Positions 1 to 11,600 of a DNA stretch of 64,000 nucleotides are shown here, piece by piece. The stretch lies in contig CM121343.1 in assembly GCA_051530055.1 (NCBI GenBank), positions 6,324,001-6,388,000 on the forward strand. Reading direction: 5' to 3'. Below the pieces are notes generated by a model. It ran no database searches. It saw only the letters and a list, made by a program, of their open reading frames with translations, and was not told the origin of the DNA. The position numbers were made by a program, and so were the translations under genes. Source of the DNA: Neoechinorhynchus agilis (lineage: Eukaryota > Acanthocephala). The first letter of the stretch is position 1; each line of letters starts with the position of its first letter.

Positions 1-1983
1 TATACTCTGATTATCCCGAAGGATTTTCTCTGTCGATGATACACAAGGTGTTTCGCTCGGTTTTTCTAATTTTAATCCAACTGAAACTAGAATACCGACA
101 TATTATTCGTTATAATTGGAATACAAGAGTTCCTTTTCCGACATAAATTCAACTTAGGCACTATTGGCTTTCGACATTTTCTTTAAGAATACCAATTTCC
201 ATAAAAGTTATAAGATAAAACTTTAAAAAAATCAAGAAAGTGGATGAACTTGCGCAATTTGTTCGTAACTTAAAAATCTCCCATTAGTTACTTCGACAAA
301 TATAAATTGAATAGAGGTGGAATTTTATTAAAACGGTAATGTAAATAAGGCGACGAAAAGTAATTTGCAGAGCGTGAAACATTTGTAAAGAATAATTAAA
401 TAAAATGCAAGTCACATAATCGAATACACAGTATTACACTGATGAATTTGTTTATCCACGTTCTGCTAATCTTTTTATTCGTAAAAGTGTAGATGAAATG
501 TTGAAGCGAATCAGAAAAGGAATGCTTCAATGGAAAATATGTTTCGCCGTTCTCATTGGAACGTTGAGCGCTTGGAGATTAAAAAAAAATTTAAAGTGTT
601 ACATAAAAATTAATAAAATCATTCACAAAAAGAGCGTTTCTAGTTCACGTTTGCGATTATTTTAAATGAGCACCCTCACTACCTCATAAATTGAAAAATG
701 ATTCGCTTGAGTCTAAGGCAAAACGTATTCAGCGCATTTTCGATTATGAACAAATTTAGTCAATAGTGAAATACGAAAATAGAGCCGTACGATTTTGTTT
801 CGACCAAGAATGATTGCCCCCAGTTTCACATGGGTGAAAACTCGAAATCGCGTAACATTTTCTAACTCCATGGTGTCAATTTTTAGGTGTTCGTCGAGCG
901 GAACTTTGCAATAAAGGAAGTATGGGTTATAATCCCAAGAATCTTAAATGGAGTACGCCAGCCGCGTTGCGCAATATCCGGTTTGCATTGTCATGTTGCG
1001 AAATGGTGGGCCAAAAATTACAGTGGTATGCCAAGGGTTACGAAGTTTTACTTTCGACACTAAAAAAACTGAATCGCCGAAGCTTGGGATTCACATAACG
1101 GCGGCAAAGAAAATGTTAGTATTAATATCTGCGAATGTAGGATTTTAAATTGGAAAATGCATAAACCTAATCTCTTCTTTTTTTTCACAATGATGTAACA
1201 TAAGTTTTACTGGGAAATGATTAAATTATTCGGACTTTGTAGTCACTTAAAAAAGAGCGAGAAGCGTATTACTTGTCTATTGGATGATTTAGTTGGCAGT
1301 TGATGAAACCATTAATAGTGCGGACAGATTTATCCATTTCAATTTTGCACACTATTTTTCTCCTTCACAGACAACTCGTATTTTATCAAGACGACGAAAT
1401 ACTAAAATTGCTGATTGTATCGCCTCAACGGGTTCCCCTGTCCTACAGCGTAGCAATGGAAGCACGATAGGAAATGATAAAATCATGGTACCAAAGATGC
1501 AATATTTGCAATGGCTAGGATATTTCCCTTCACTGGAGTGATGATAAATGAAACCCATACGTTCCGAGTAGTCTGTGTGGAGCAGTGATTTATGAGTTGC
1601 CTGGGACATGTTAGGTAGCTAGAGTATGTGCACATTTTGACCATTATTGTCTTCTCCTGGAGTCTAGACCTTATGAGATTTTATAATGCAAATGAGCTTC
1701 ATGTCTGAAGGTCTAATTTCCTTTTTATCTTACTACTTAGACATCATGAGAACCTAGACACTGGCCGTGAATAAAATTAGATTCGTACTAGAGGACGATG
1801 ACATCCGGTTCCTAAGTCTTTAGTACAAATATTCAATGCTTACTAGACGTACATGTCTCATTGCATGTAAATGAAATTAACGTCCATATTACTGTCTAGA
1901 TCACCACAATATTGATCGGTCAACATGAAGGTGCTGTGTAAACGAAAGTGTATTTGTGATTTTTCTCTTTCGTAAATACTATT
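1..1983. other. No gene seen
   Basis: AT-rich sequence with only short, weak open frames (for example 948-1148 and 1352-1609) that resemble no protein I know. It precedes the first supported exon at 1984 and probably holds that gene's 5' flank. Confidence 0.5.
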
Positions 1984-3152
1984 ATGATCGCGAACAAAAT
2001 CGTTCCGTAAGTCCATAAAATATTTGAGCTTAATCAATTCTTTTTATGGGAAAGACTATTGTTATTATCTTCAAACGTTCGTTTTGGTTTCGCGGATATA
2101 TTGATGAGACATGGAGACACTGTTATTTTGGAATGTGAACCAGCTAATATAAATCAATACGGAAATTATAAATGGGAATTAAATGGACACACCTTGAGCA
2201 ATACCGCGAGCACGCTTGTTCTTTTCAAAGTCAAACCGTTCAATAGTGGCCAATATACTTGTTATAATGAAGGACTTTTGTATTCGAAGTTTAACGTCAT
2301 CGTGGGTTCAGGTATTTTAAGTTCTCAAAATTATTGAGTTAACCTTTTTTTATTAAGATTCTGTCCTGGAGTTGCGACCAAGTGTAAGCTTTCTACAAGC
2401 TTCCAACGGTGAAAACATAACGATTTCGTGTGCAGCGTCCGGAAATATTTCACTTATCGAGGTATTTTCACTTAAATAACGATCGGTTCTTTTCGGGCGA
2501 AGAAATTAAAATGATTTTTTTAAATCCAATATTTCCATTGGAACAATCTTGTACGCGTTTTTTTCAAGGTTGCTTGTAAGCCTTGAAATATGTGAGTAAT
2601 AAAATCATTTTAATTTCCAATATGAACAATTCAATCTTCAAACAAGAATAAAGATCTTTTTAACGTGCTATTTTAACCACACAGTGGATGCGATGCAGCA
2701 ATAATTGGCATGACGAACTCACCCAAGAAAATTTTGAAGTTGAGCCTTTATCAAATAGTAGGGCAATCATCAATCACAATGGTCACATCAGCTTCCTAAC
2801 GCTCGTCAATGTCAATCAGGACGATTCAGGTTGTTACCAATGTCGTATGCTGACTGGAAGTATAACTTACGCTCATGTATATATCTCAGTGATTGAAGGA
2901 ACAAGTATGCTTAGCGATTTTTCAGAAAGCAAAGTTTTTTTAGTTCTAGACAACAATATCCTCAACGGCATTGCAATTGCAATATTCTTATCATTTTCTA
3001 CTTGCATCATTTGTGCCATATTGCGAACGTCTGTCCAATCGCGACAATGCAAAGAAGGAACTAGCCGAAGATTGGCCTTATCGGTGGCATCGTCACAATC
3101 ATCCAACCAAATCAGCGATCTTTTCAATTTCGATCCTTTAAACTTTGTATAA
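1984..3152 (+). CDS. Two-immunoglobulin-domain single-pass membrane protein
   Basis: Likely a cell-surface adhesion or receptor protein. My model is join(1984..2006, 2055..2311, 2358..2461, 2685..3152), 283 aa. The tiny first exon plus the start of exon 2 gives a hydrophobic signal peptide (about residues 1-21, ending FGFA), which decided the start; its donor is a perfect GTAAGT. Ig domain 1 has the Cys of VILECEP, the Trp of YKWELNG and the motif SGQYTCY. Ig domain 2 has ISCAAS, a Trp at the exon 3-4 junction and DDSGCYQC. A transmembrane segment (NGIAIAIFLSFSTCIICAIL) and a Ser-rich tail of about 50 residues follow. The order resembles basigin/neuroplastin, but I see no basigin-type Glu in the membrane segment, so I do not assign it. 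An AATAAA-like site lies near 3168. The third intron carries a palindromic repeat. Confidence 0.8.
2498..2640. repeat. Palindromic MITE-like element inside the Ig-gene intron
   Basis: GAAATTAAAATGATTTTT near 2500 is matched in inverted form by AAAATCATTTTAATTTCC near 2600. The element ends in ATGAACAATTCAATCTTCAAA. Related copies occur near 13949-14050, 26760-26830 and 60520-60550, which makes this a dispersed family. Confidence 0.65.
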
Positions 3153-3425
3153 ATTCGGGCTTTTATGTAAATAAACAAATGAACGGTGTTATTTGCTGCA
3201 AAGTGTATCAATGCTTGTACGCTACCAACAATACAGCCCCCATTTAAATTACTAACGTGTCTGACTTACAAGCAACGAGACCAAACTTTAAAACAAATTT
3301 CTCCACTTTATGAAACACCTGAACACGAGCAGTAGTGATTCACTGTAGCACCTATTTGCTCCTCAAAAGCACTTGAGCTACTAAATACGTGACTTAATTC
3401 ACTGCCGCTGTCTAGAAAAAGCACA

Positions 3426-4600
3426 ATGAGTATGGAGAATGCAAGCGAAAAAAAGAATGCTGAAATTAAAATCGGGTTAGATTCCGCGAGATAACACCGA
3501 CGGTTGAATTTTCACTAAAAACATTTTATAGAAAACTCGCATTGCCAACAGTTATTGGTTATGGAGTTCAGGAACCTGGACTCTCGGTAAAAAAGATGCA
3601 CATAGGAAGGCGAATTCCAGATCCAATGGATGTTGGAATCCGCGTCCAGTTTTGTGGAATATCTTTGACCGACGTTAAAATGATGGAGAATGAATTTGGT
3701 AAATCCCAATATCCAATGATACCTGGTCATGAAATAACTGGCTTCGTGGTTGTAACTGGTAAGAAGGTGACTAGATTTCAAGTTGGCGACAGGGTCGGAG
3801 TTGGATTTCTTGCCAACTCATGCAGAAAATGCCCCCCGTGTCTAACAAAAAGAGAACAATACTGTACTCGTGAGCTGTGGACGATTGGTTATAGTCCATT
3901 TTACGGTGGTGAAAACTATATAAAAGGAGGACTGTGTACCTACATCTCAGCTGATGAGCAATTTGTGTTTCACATACCTACGTTATTGCCAATGGAAATT
4001 GCAACGCCACTTTTAAGTTCTGGGGCTGAAGTTTATGCCCCATTAAAACAAGCTCGAATTTCATCACGGACTCGTGTAGCTGTCGTGGGTTTCATAGGCT
4101 CCGGTCATATAGCGATCATGATTGCAAAAGCAATGGGTGCAAAAGTCTGGCTCGTGGAGTCCGAAAAAGACATTGAAGTGGACGCAAAATCATGTGGTGC
4201 TATTGGTTTCATTTTAGCAACGGATTCTGAGGCTATGAACAAACATAGCAATACGTTTGATATAGTCATGGATACAACCACCGGAAGGTTCGATTATAAT
4301 GATCTACTGAGACTTTTGCGATGCGATGGAAAGTTACATGTTATCGGTATAAACGGCAAAATGATAAATATCGATATAAGCGAGCTCGTAACAAGGAGAA
4401 TAAGTATTACCGTTTCCAGAAATGCGTGCCGCAGTGAGACCCAAGAAGTTCTCGATTTTTGTGCTATGCAAAGAATTAAGCCTAAACTTGAATTGACCAA
4501 GATCAATCATATAGATGAGGCGCTTGAAAAGCTTAAAACAAACAACGTACGTAACTCACTTGTTATCGATGTCGATTCTATGAGAGATGATGAATTTTAA
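3426..4600 (+). CDS. Zinc-dependent alcohol dehydrogenase, cinnamyl-alcohol (CAD/YahK) type
   Basis: Expected to be a cytosolic NADP(H)-dependent alcohol/aldehyde oxidoreductase of the medium-chain superfamily. My model is join(3426..3475, 3532..4600), 372 aa, with a 56-nt intron. The long open frame alone begins without an ATG and would lose the first beta strand; the upstream exon, starting ATGAGTATGGAG, restores it in phase 2. Catalytic zinc ligands fit Cys in FCGIS and His-Glu in IPGHE. The structural zinc loop is complete (SCRKCPPCLTKREQYC). The nucleotide-binding turn reads VVGFIGSGH, where bacterial CADs usually have GIGGLGH. Length matches the family (about 350). The residue after Cys-Gly-Ile is Ser-Leu rather than the usual Cys-His, so the proton relay may be altered. 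CAD-type enzymes are common in bacteria and plants and patchy in animals, so ancient gene transfer is possible. Confidence 0.85.
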
Positions 4601-6722
4601 ATTTGATATCATAATGAAAAATCACCACGATTGATTTAGAAAATCTATTTACCTTCGTCAATTTTAACCTAATAATAAATACACTTCGAACAACGGTCTT
4701 CTTCATGTCAATTGCTCCATGATTTAAACTTTTCATGATGCCAGTAGCCAGAGAGCCATTCTGCTCTTATTTTAACGTTCATGGATTTTTAATAAAGTTT
4801 CGTTTACCGCCTTTATTGTTTTTCAACTATCAGATAACACATTCTAATTCCGAGCGAACACTCACTGCGCTTTTTTACGCTTATTTATTTTCCAGCCTTA
4901 CATGCTATTGAAGTCACCAGCTCCCCAAAAAGCACTACTTTTATCCCTCGCTCAAAAAATTAACTTAAAAAGGAGAGCGAGTAGTTGCTAAAATTTTCCA
5001 GGGATCCTTCTCCGCCATGTTTCGTGTGATTTGTATAAATTGCTTCAATTGTTCGTCGTTTAATTGTTTTGTTCTGCTCTGGACTTCTTTGGGGGTATAT
5101 GTCTTCTGCTTGTTAAAAGAGAATCTAACCATTTGTTATTAGTCGGTAAAAAATTAACAATTCTGGAACCATACTTTGGATGAAAATGAAGAGGAGATAA
5201 GAGGTTCCTATTTACATAATAAAGTTTCCTTAAACATGATTTTCGTTTTTTCATAAAAATGTTAAAAAATTGACTCTAAGTTCGGGCGGTTCTTAAGAGA
5301 TTGTTATTTATTCCTAACTTTAGAGATTTATTGATTGTACTTTATGAAAGATGCTCTTAAGGACGTATTTATAAAATTTTATTAATGGCGCTCGAAACAA
5401 TATAACATTTATGCGAAAGTTCAAGCTGAAATAAAAAATTTTGGTGTTCATAATGGTCGCTTATTTTTCTTTTTATTTATAATTTTTTACCAATTCCAAC
5501 ACTATATTTTCCTTTTACTGAGGCGCTTTGTCACATCTACAGCAATCGATAGAATTTGCACTGCAATTGCTTTTTGTTTTGATAAAAGTTGTTATGGTAT
5601 TTAATTTTTGCCAGCATGCCAAACGTTACTTATTGCCTCCAGTTTTTGACGTTCCTCGTATTTAAAAACCGGATTTGTACTTTTTCATTCGTTGGAAGTT
5701 TCAAATAAAATAAGGATTGTAAAGAAATTATTCATTATAGTTTCAATTGGCGATGTTTGATTCAGAAATAGATTTATCTTGAAAATTTTCAGCCTTTTCG
5801 TTGGCCTTCTTCAGTCAATTGTTTCGCAAATTTTTCACTGACAAACTTTCAAGATTAATCTACTTCTGAATCAAACATAGTTAATTGAAACTGAAAATGA
5901 GGATTGCTGTACATGCGGCGTATATAAGACTATTTCCTAAATGAGTAACTGAATTGTATTTTCTTAACAAACTTTCTTCGTTTTTGATTTTTCTTCGAAA
6001 ATTTCGCAGTGAAATTGGAATCAATTATGGGAAACATTTTCGTTGCTGAACGCGTGCATTTGTCGATCGCTCATTTGTTAAACTAATAGCAAAAAAGGTT
6101 TTTAATATAAGCATTATTTCAACTGTAAAGCACATTTAGAGTGTTTTTAAGATTCACGAGCTTTGATTCGTTGTTTTAAGAGTCAACAAATGATATTAAA
6201 AGAAGATTGCTTAAACTGAGCCAATTTCCATTCATGAAACTATTTTCTACTCAGGATCTATTAAAAATGCAATAGTTCGTTCGCAGAACAATAGTGATCT
6301 TCATGCCAAATATGCACTTGTTGGCATAATCAGCACGAAGGGAAAGTTGATATAAAGAAGGCTTAATCCATAGAATGTACCCTTAGAACAATCATAAAGG
6401 GGAGAACAAAACATAACAAAGGGTTGACAACCTAAAAAGCTCTAAATGCATAAAGAATGATGAGATGGAAAGTACAAAGCCAAGTGGTTCATGTCCTCAA
6501 AGAAGGCAATTCTGCTGGTACGTTTCGCTGCCACGAAGGCGTCAACGAATGTTTCGCTTATCAGTTCTCTGAGATACTAGTTTCTGGGACTTAAACCCAT
6601 GGAAACTAAGCACTCAATATCTTTTCATCGTCGTGCCTATCGAGAAACCTACAGCACGTATCGTTATAAAATTAGCAAAGTCTTTTTCGTTATGGAGGAA
6701 AAGGTTTTTCGATTCATGTTTC
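4601..6722. other. Intergenic, one palindromic element, no gene seen
   Basis: AT-rich sequence. The open frame at 5060-5254 (-) has no recognisable features. Apart from the element at 5741-5894 I see no structure. Confidence 0.5.
5741..5894. mobile_element. Non-autonomous palindromic DNA element (MITE)
   Basis: The left arm (AGTTTCAATT, then TTTGATTCAGAAATAGATTTATC) and the right arm (the same in inverted order, ending AATTGAAACT) pair over about 45 bp with a few mismatches. There is no coding capacity. Confidence 0.75.
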
Positions 6723-7693
6723 ATGAAAATTAAGAATCAATCAAAATTTGATCACACGTTTCACACTTTAGGCCAAACTTACGACTTCCTATATTTAGAT
6801 TTACAAACAAACCGGAATATTTATATTCAAATTTGTTTATTTCTAATAATGCTGGCAGCATTCATTTCCCTGATAACTTGGAGTATACTTGTTCCAAAAG
6901 CAGGATCCGCCCCTTGCGACCTAATCAAGCAAGATTACACACTCCGTCTTCATGGAAGCGAATGGCTAACGGATCCCAAATGCCTTAACTTATACGAAGA
7001 CCGAGCAAAAGTGAGATTAGTCGAGCACGTTAATAAGACTTTGGAGTACAAAGGATGTACAAAAGCAACACCACGATGTGAATAATGACTTCTTTATTGT
7101 CTCGAGAAACCAAGAAGTCATTTCTTAAAGAACATGCTTATTTTAATCACTCATTGGGGATAAGAATGAATACTCCACCTTGCTGTCGCATGAATGCCGT
7201 CAGCGTCTACCGAGATGTAATTGATTTATTCGAGAAATATGGAATTCGCTATGTCCTCTTCGGTGGTAGTGTTTTAGGTCTAGTACGGCATATGGGTAAA
7301 ATGATCCCTTATGATGATGATATTGATATTATTGCAGATCTTCGCGATCGAAACACGTTCAATACGAAATGCAAACCTGAGCTAGAAAAACGTGGAAGAT
7401 TTGTTAAAGAGACCCTTAATCCACATCAAACTCATATAAAAGCAAGTCAGTTTAATCAGATGACTGCAGATATCTTTTGGTTTAGTTATACGTCAGGCAA
7501 TAAAATAGAAATTCACTTTAAAAACCTAAAGTTTCCAAGATCCATGTTTTTCCCCGTCAAACGGCAGATTTTCGAGGGAATAATGGTTAATGTGCCAAAC
7601 AAAGCAATAAATTTCGTCAAGGAAAGATATGGAAAAAACTGGAATGTGGAGCTTAGCTGCCAAAAACGCTCTGGTCATAACTGTGTCGCTTGA
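6723..7693 (+). CDS. LicD/fukutin-family transferase, type II membrane protein
   Basis: LicD/FKTN/FKRP-type nucleotidyltransferase-fold proteins transfer phospho-sugar or ribitol-phosphate groups, usually in the Golgi. The N-terminal part (ATG at 6723) has one membrane anchor (IQICLFLIMLAAFISLITWS). The catalytic part has PPCCR, then LFGGSVLGLVRH and IPYDDDIDI, the GG-S and DxD motifs of the fold, and ends with the family signature KERYGKNW. The two parts are in different frames: the first ends with TAA at 7083-7085 and the second begins ATG at 7085, overlapping as TAATG. The obvious GT-AG intron (7078-7130) would create a stop at the joint; 7046-7164 and 7029-7114 are in phase but less convincing. 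So the joint is unresolved: an unusual intron, a frameshift, or two cistrons. The start may also lie in an upstream exon. Confidence 0.7.
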
Positions 7694-7983
7694 GAAATAA
7701 CTTGTTAAACATCTACTGGTTACAATAAACGCGTTTTGAGCAGTCGTTTAGGATATAATTCACTCACAGAAAAAAGGCAAAATTATCTAACAGACTCAAT
7801 TTAGACGCATTTTATCCACAAAGGTGATATTTCTTGGCGCAGTGTTGCTTGAATCCACTTTGGTTTCCAGCGTTCAACAGAACAAGAATGATCCAAAAGA
7901 CCTCTCCAGGAGTTAATCTTGCGGATCCATACTCCATTAGCGAAAGATGTTTTTGCCACCGCCGCTAGATCTATTATCACTCT

Positions 7984-8628
7984 TCACGATCCTGTGAAGA
8001 CATTCGATTCTCCTTGGTAAAAGCGACCTCGGTTAACATTCAAGTCCCCCGGTGGTCGGGGAGCGCAAATCATTTGGCACGAACAAATAGTGTGATGGTA
8101 GCATGCAGAATGCGCAGTTTTCGAACACTTAGGTTTGCCATTTGAAGAGACATAGGTATAAACCTCAAAAATTATTTTATAACTATGCTGATTACAAGCT
8201 TAACTTACTCTTTGATCGTCAACTCTCAAGGGATCCAAGTGAAAATAAGTAGGTGGAGAATACTCGGTACATAATGAGTACTGGTGAAAATCTGAGCGTT
8301 CATCGCCTCTTGACCTAAAAGTAAATATTGGCGATATGAAGAGTGCCCGATTTTACCTTCGGCAGTAAATGGAAGCCAAGATAAAAGTGAAGATTATACT
8401 GAAAACGGCGCATACGATTGAAATTGCCAATATAATTGCACTGGAATTCTCATAATTGTTGTTATTTGGGTGAGAAGGAGAATTGTCAACTGGCTGTAGG
8501 ATAGGACAAGTATCGACGATCGGATAGTTCCTGTAGCGAACTGGAGGTCGTGGTGGCGGCGGTACAGTGAATTTTGGCGGAGGTGGTAGCATTCGTTGCT
8601 GGCACAGGCACTGTTCCCTTCTATTCAT
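7984..8628 (-). CDS. Proline-rich single-pass membrane protein of unknown function (three exons)
   Basis: I do not recognise a family. My model is complement(join(7984..8163, 8209..8314, 8357..8628)), 185 aa, with introns of 42 and 45 nt (donors GGTAAAAT and AGAGTAAGT, acceptors TTTTAG and TTTGAG). Both junctions keep the frame and the last exon is open for 59 codons, which supports a real gene. The N-terminus is Pro-rich (LPPPPKFTVPPPPRPP), followed by an Asn-rich spacer and one transmembrane segment (SAIILAISIVCAVFSIIF). The remaining ~95 residues are charged at first (RRSRGDERSDF), contain SPPTY, and end in a Cys-rich stretch (CSCQMICAP). An N-terminus-out orientation is possible, with the basic residues after the helix on the cytosolic side. 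It lies about 0.3 kb beyond the LicD-like gene, tail to tail. Confidence 0.65.
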
Positions 8629-11600
8629 GTTTTAATCTTCTTAAGTGTGATAATTATGCGCGAGTACTTGAATGAGTGTCAATAAGTGATTAGGTTTTGA
8701 TTGGCATCTGAAATCTTGGAGAGGCGCTTTATCTCACTTTCGAGATAATTATAAAGACAATTTGTGAATGGATCACTACCGGCTCGCAGACTGGTCCGAC
8801 AAAGTGTTCTACGGGCTCAAAACTCAAATGAATATAGTTTAGGATTAATCACCGATTGGCGCTTCGGTCTTCTCTCATGTGAGTTGTAGCGCATTTTGGT
8901 GGACAAGTCGATAAGAAGGTGCTGATAAACAAGATTGATAAGTACGATGAAAAGTAGGTCAGAGTCTTGTACATACAATCTTCTGAAATACCTGCTGTTA
9001 TGTTTTGAAAGTGTCTCTGGAACGCAGCTGATTTCCTGCATTCTCTGGGTCCCATTCCAGAGTCCGTCGATAAGCCACATCCTTTGCTTTCTAGCTATTA
9101 TTCTAGGATACACAAGGAAATAGTAATGCCAACCTAGCGACCACCATTTGACGCCTTCAAACAAAAGCTAACAATCCTTATGCATTAAGAGAGTCCCACC
9201 TCAAACACGATGGACGTTGCAATGTGAATAGTTAATGTGGATTAATAAGCTCTAGAAAGGGATTGAAATGATTGTAGTGTGTGGGTGAAGGATATATGCA
9301 AATCAGTCTTTAATTAAGGTACGAATAAAGTTTCGAATTTCAGAAGTCGAGGGTTTTAATTACTAAAAGTAGCGGAGAGTAATTAAGGAAATACTCAAAT
9401 TTTGGGTTAAGTGGCGAATCAAACGTCGGGAAAAAGAATAGACCGGATGCAAATCCATTAGCACTTTGTTCGGTATTCAGTAAACTATGTAGTTAATCCA
9501 TATATACATACTTGTAGAATTCGAAGATTTCAAAAAAAAAGAGTATCCAATAAGTGCCAAAGGGGGCATAATTGAGAAAACAACGTCTACTAAATAAAAC
9601 ATACAGTTGATGTTTATTTCATAATCATGTTCGATGGACCGAGAACCGGCGATGATTACGCTTATGGGCAATTATGAATTTATGTGGAGGAAATTAGAGT
9701 GACACATGTATATTCTAAAGGCGCACTTCCAGCCGGAACCGGTAATTATTCTAGAACTAAGGCATATTCGTTCACCTCAAGAAGGCCGTATTAGCGAAGA
9801 GATTGGACCAATGAGGATTTCCTAACTTGGACATTTGATAGCAAAAGTAAATGGCGACATGTACTTATATGAGTGGCTTGTCAAGATTCCCAGATAAGTC
9901 CACAGACATCCTGACCTTCAGAGTCACTTCTAAAGATGATAAGCGCAGACCTGTAGACGCAAATTAAACACAGAAAATTGTTTTAACATATAAATACCCT
10001 GTTAGTTCGTTACAAACGGATCTTTCAAGTTTCGAGGCGTTGTCTATGCAAAGGCAGTCTCAGTATGAAGGAGCCAAATCTATTCGATCTTAACCAGACG
10101 GCTAAAATGAAAGTATGAAAAATTAGCACTTCGTTGATACGTAGACTTTAAGAAAGAGTCACTCAAGCGTTGTCAAGACACTTGTAGGCATGTGGATACA
10201 TGGAATAGAGCGATATCAATCGATAGGACCCTTTGGAGTGCCATCATGACCACCAACGGTAGCGTGTTAGGTGTACCCGAATGGATTGATGCACTTTTAT
10301 GCTCCGAAATGGATTCACATTTCGATGATGGTAGTGCCGAAATCTCGCGCAGTGGTTGTATAACACCGTCCATATAGCCGCTAGCAGGCATCGTCGGGAA
10401 CAAGCAAAAGTAAATAGTCATCCGTGGTTTCACAAAGGTATCAGGTTCTACCACAATGATAACAAGTACATCCTCGGGAATGTTTTCGGTAAAAATACAA
10501 GAGTCCGAGCCTCAGGGGTCACACGGGGATTGCGTTTATACAAAAGATTCCATCAATCAACAAATGGAAATGAGGGCAAAAAACACGATCATCTATAAAC
10601 AACTCCATCTTATGAATCAATTCACTCAATTAAACTAACAATCTTAAATGCGCCTTTCGAACAGAGTACAGTTGTTGCTAACAAGTTTTTAGCTTTATTT
10701 TCACAAAAAAAACCAAAGTGGCAGGTTGCACTGACGGCTACAATAACGCATTCGTAAACCTTGGCACTATGTGGCGCCTCGCATACGCTAAGTACGGGTG
10801 ATTAACACAATGATAAGAGGATGCTAAATTTGCCCCTTAGGCGTTTGGGTAATCCATTATTCGAAGTGAAGTGACCTTGATAAGCACACGGATTCTGTTG
10901 CGCAACCCGGCGGTGGCAGGTGATCTCTATAATTGCTGCGTGTAAATGTTCTGTAAACACCATTGAGTAAACAAACAACAAAAGATAAATGTCCAGGAGT
11001 CACCGAGTTGTCCGTGAGAACGCAGAAATGAGATTAGCTCACCTTAGTATGTATAGATGGAGTTTCTGTAACATTAAAGGCCTCTTCCTTTCGCTCCATA
11101 TCCGACTAGACACTAGTACTCGATTGAGACAGGTAATACCTAAGATTATCATCTATTCCGTCTCTCTAGAAGCGACAAAGAGCCGACAACGACACTTCTG
11201 AACTTTTATGTGCTAATTTAACGCCATAATGAAATGGTACCCAAGCGACTTCAAACGTTGCGGACTTGCGAAATGATTTTATCGACTAAGAATTGCCCAT
11301 ACCCTTTAAGATTTTCAACGAGCTGCAATTATATTCCATCTATCGGAGAGGTGTGGAATTCACAACCCAATTAGGAGATAAAATCAGTGAATTACGAATA
11401 AAGACTTTTTAAGTCACTTCGCTGTATCCGCCGCTGCACCTCTAAATTTTATACAAACACAATGAGGAGAGGGAAAATTTCGAGAGATTCAGCTAGTTTA
11501 AATCAACTTACTTTAAGTCCACAACTGCTGCCAGCATCTATTAACATTGGGACAACGCACAATTCCTGACTTTACAGTGAGATGTAGCCAAAAAATTACT

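Noticed and set aside
948-1148. 66-codon frame as an upstream Ig-gene exon
   Set aside because: It has no Ig-like pattern, and a signal-peptide exon at 1984 already completes the gene.
7078-7130. 53-nt intron joining the two halves of the LicD-like gene
   Set aside because: Splice sites look good, but the joined codon is a stop.
8817-9164. 115-codon frame on - as a gene
   Set aside because: No family, no clear splice partners, and overlapping frames on both strands.
10173-10640. Overlapping frames on both strands as a transposase
   Set aside because: No DDE or helix-turn-helix pattern could be read in any frame.
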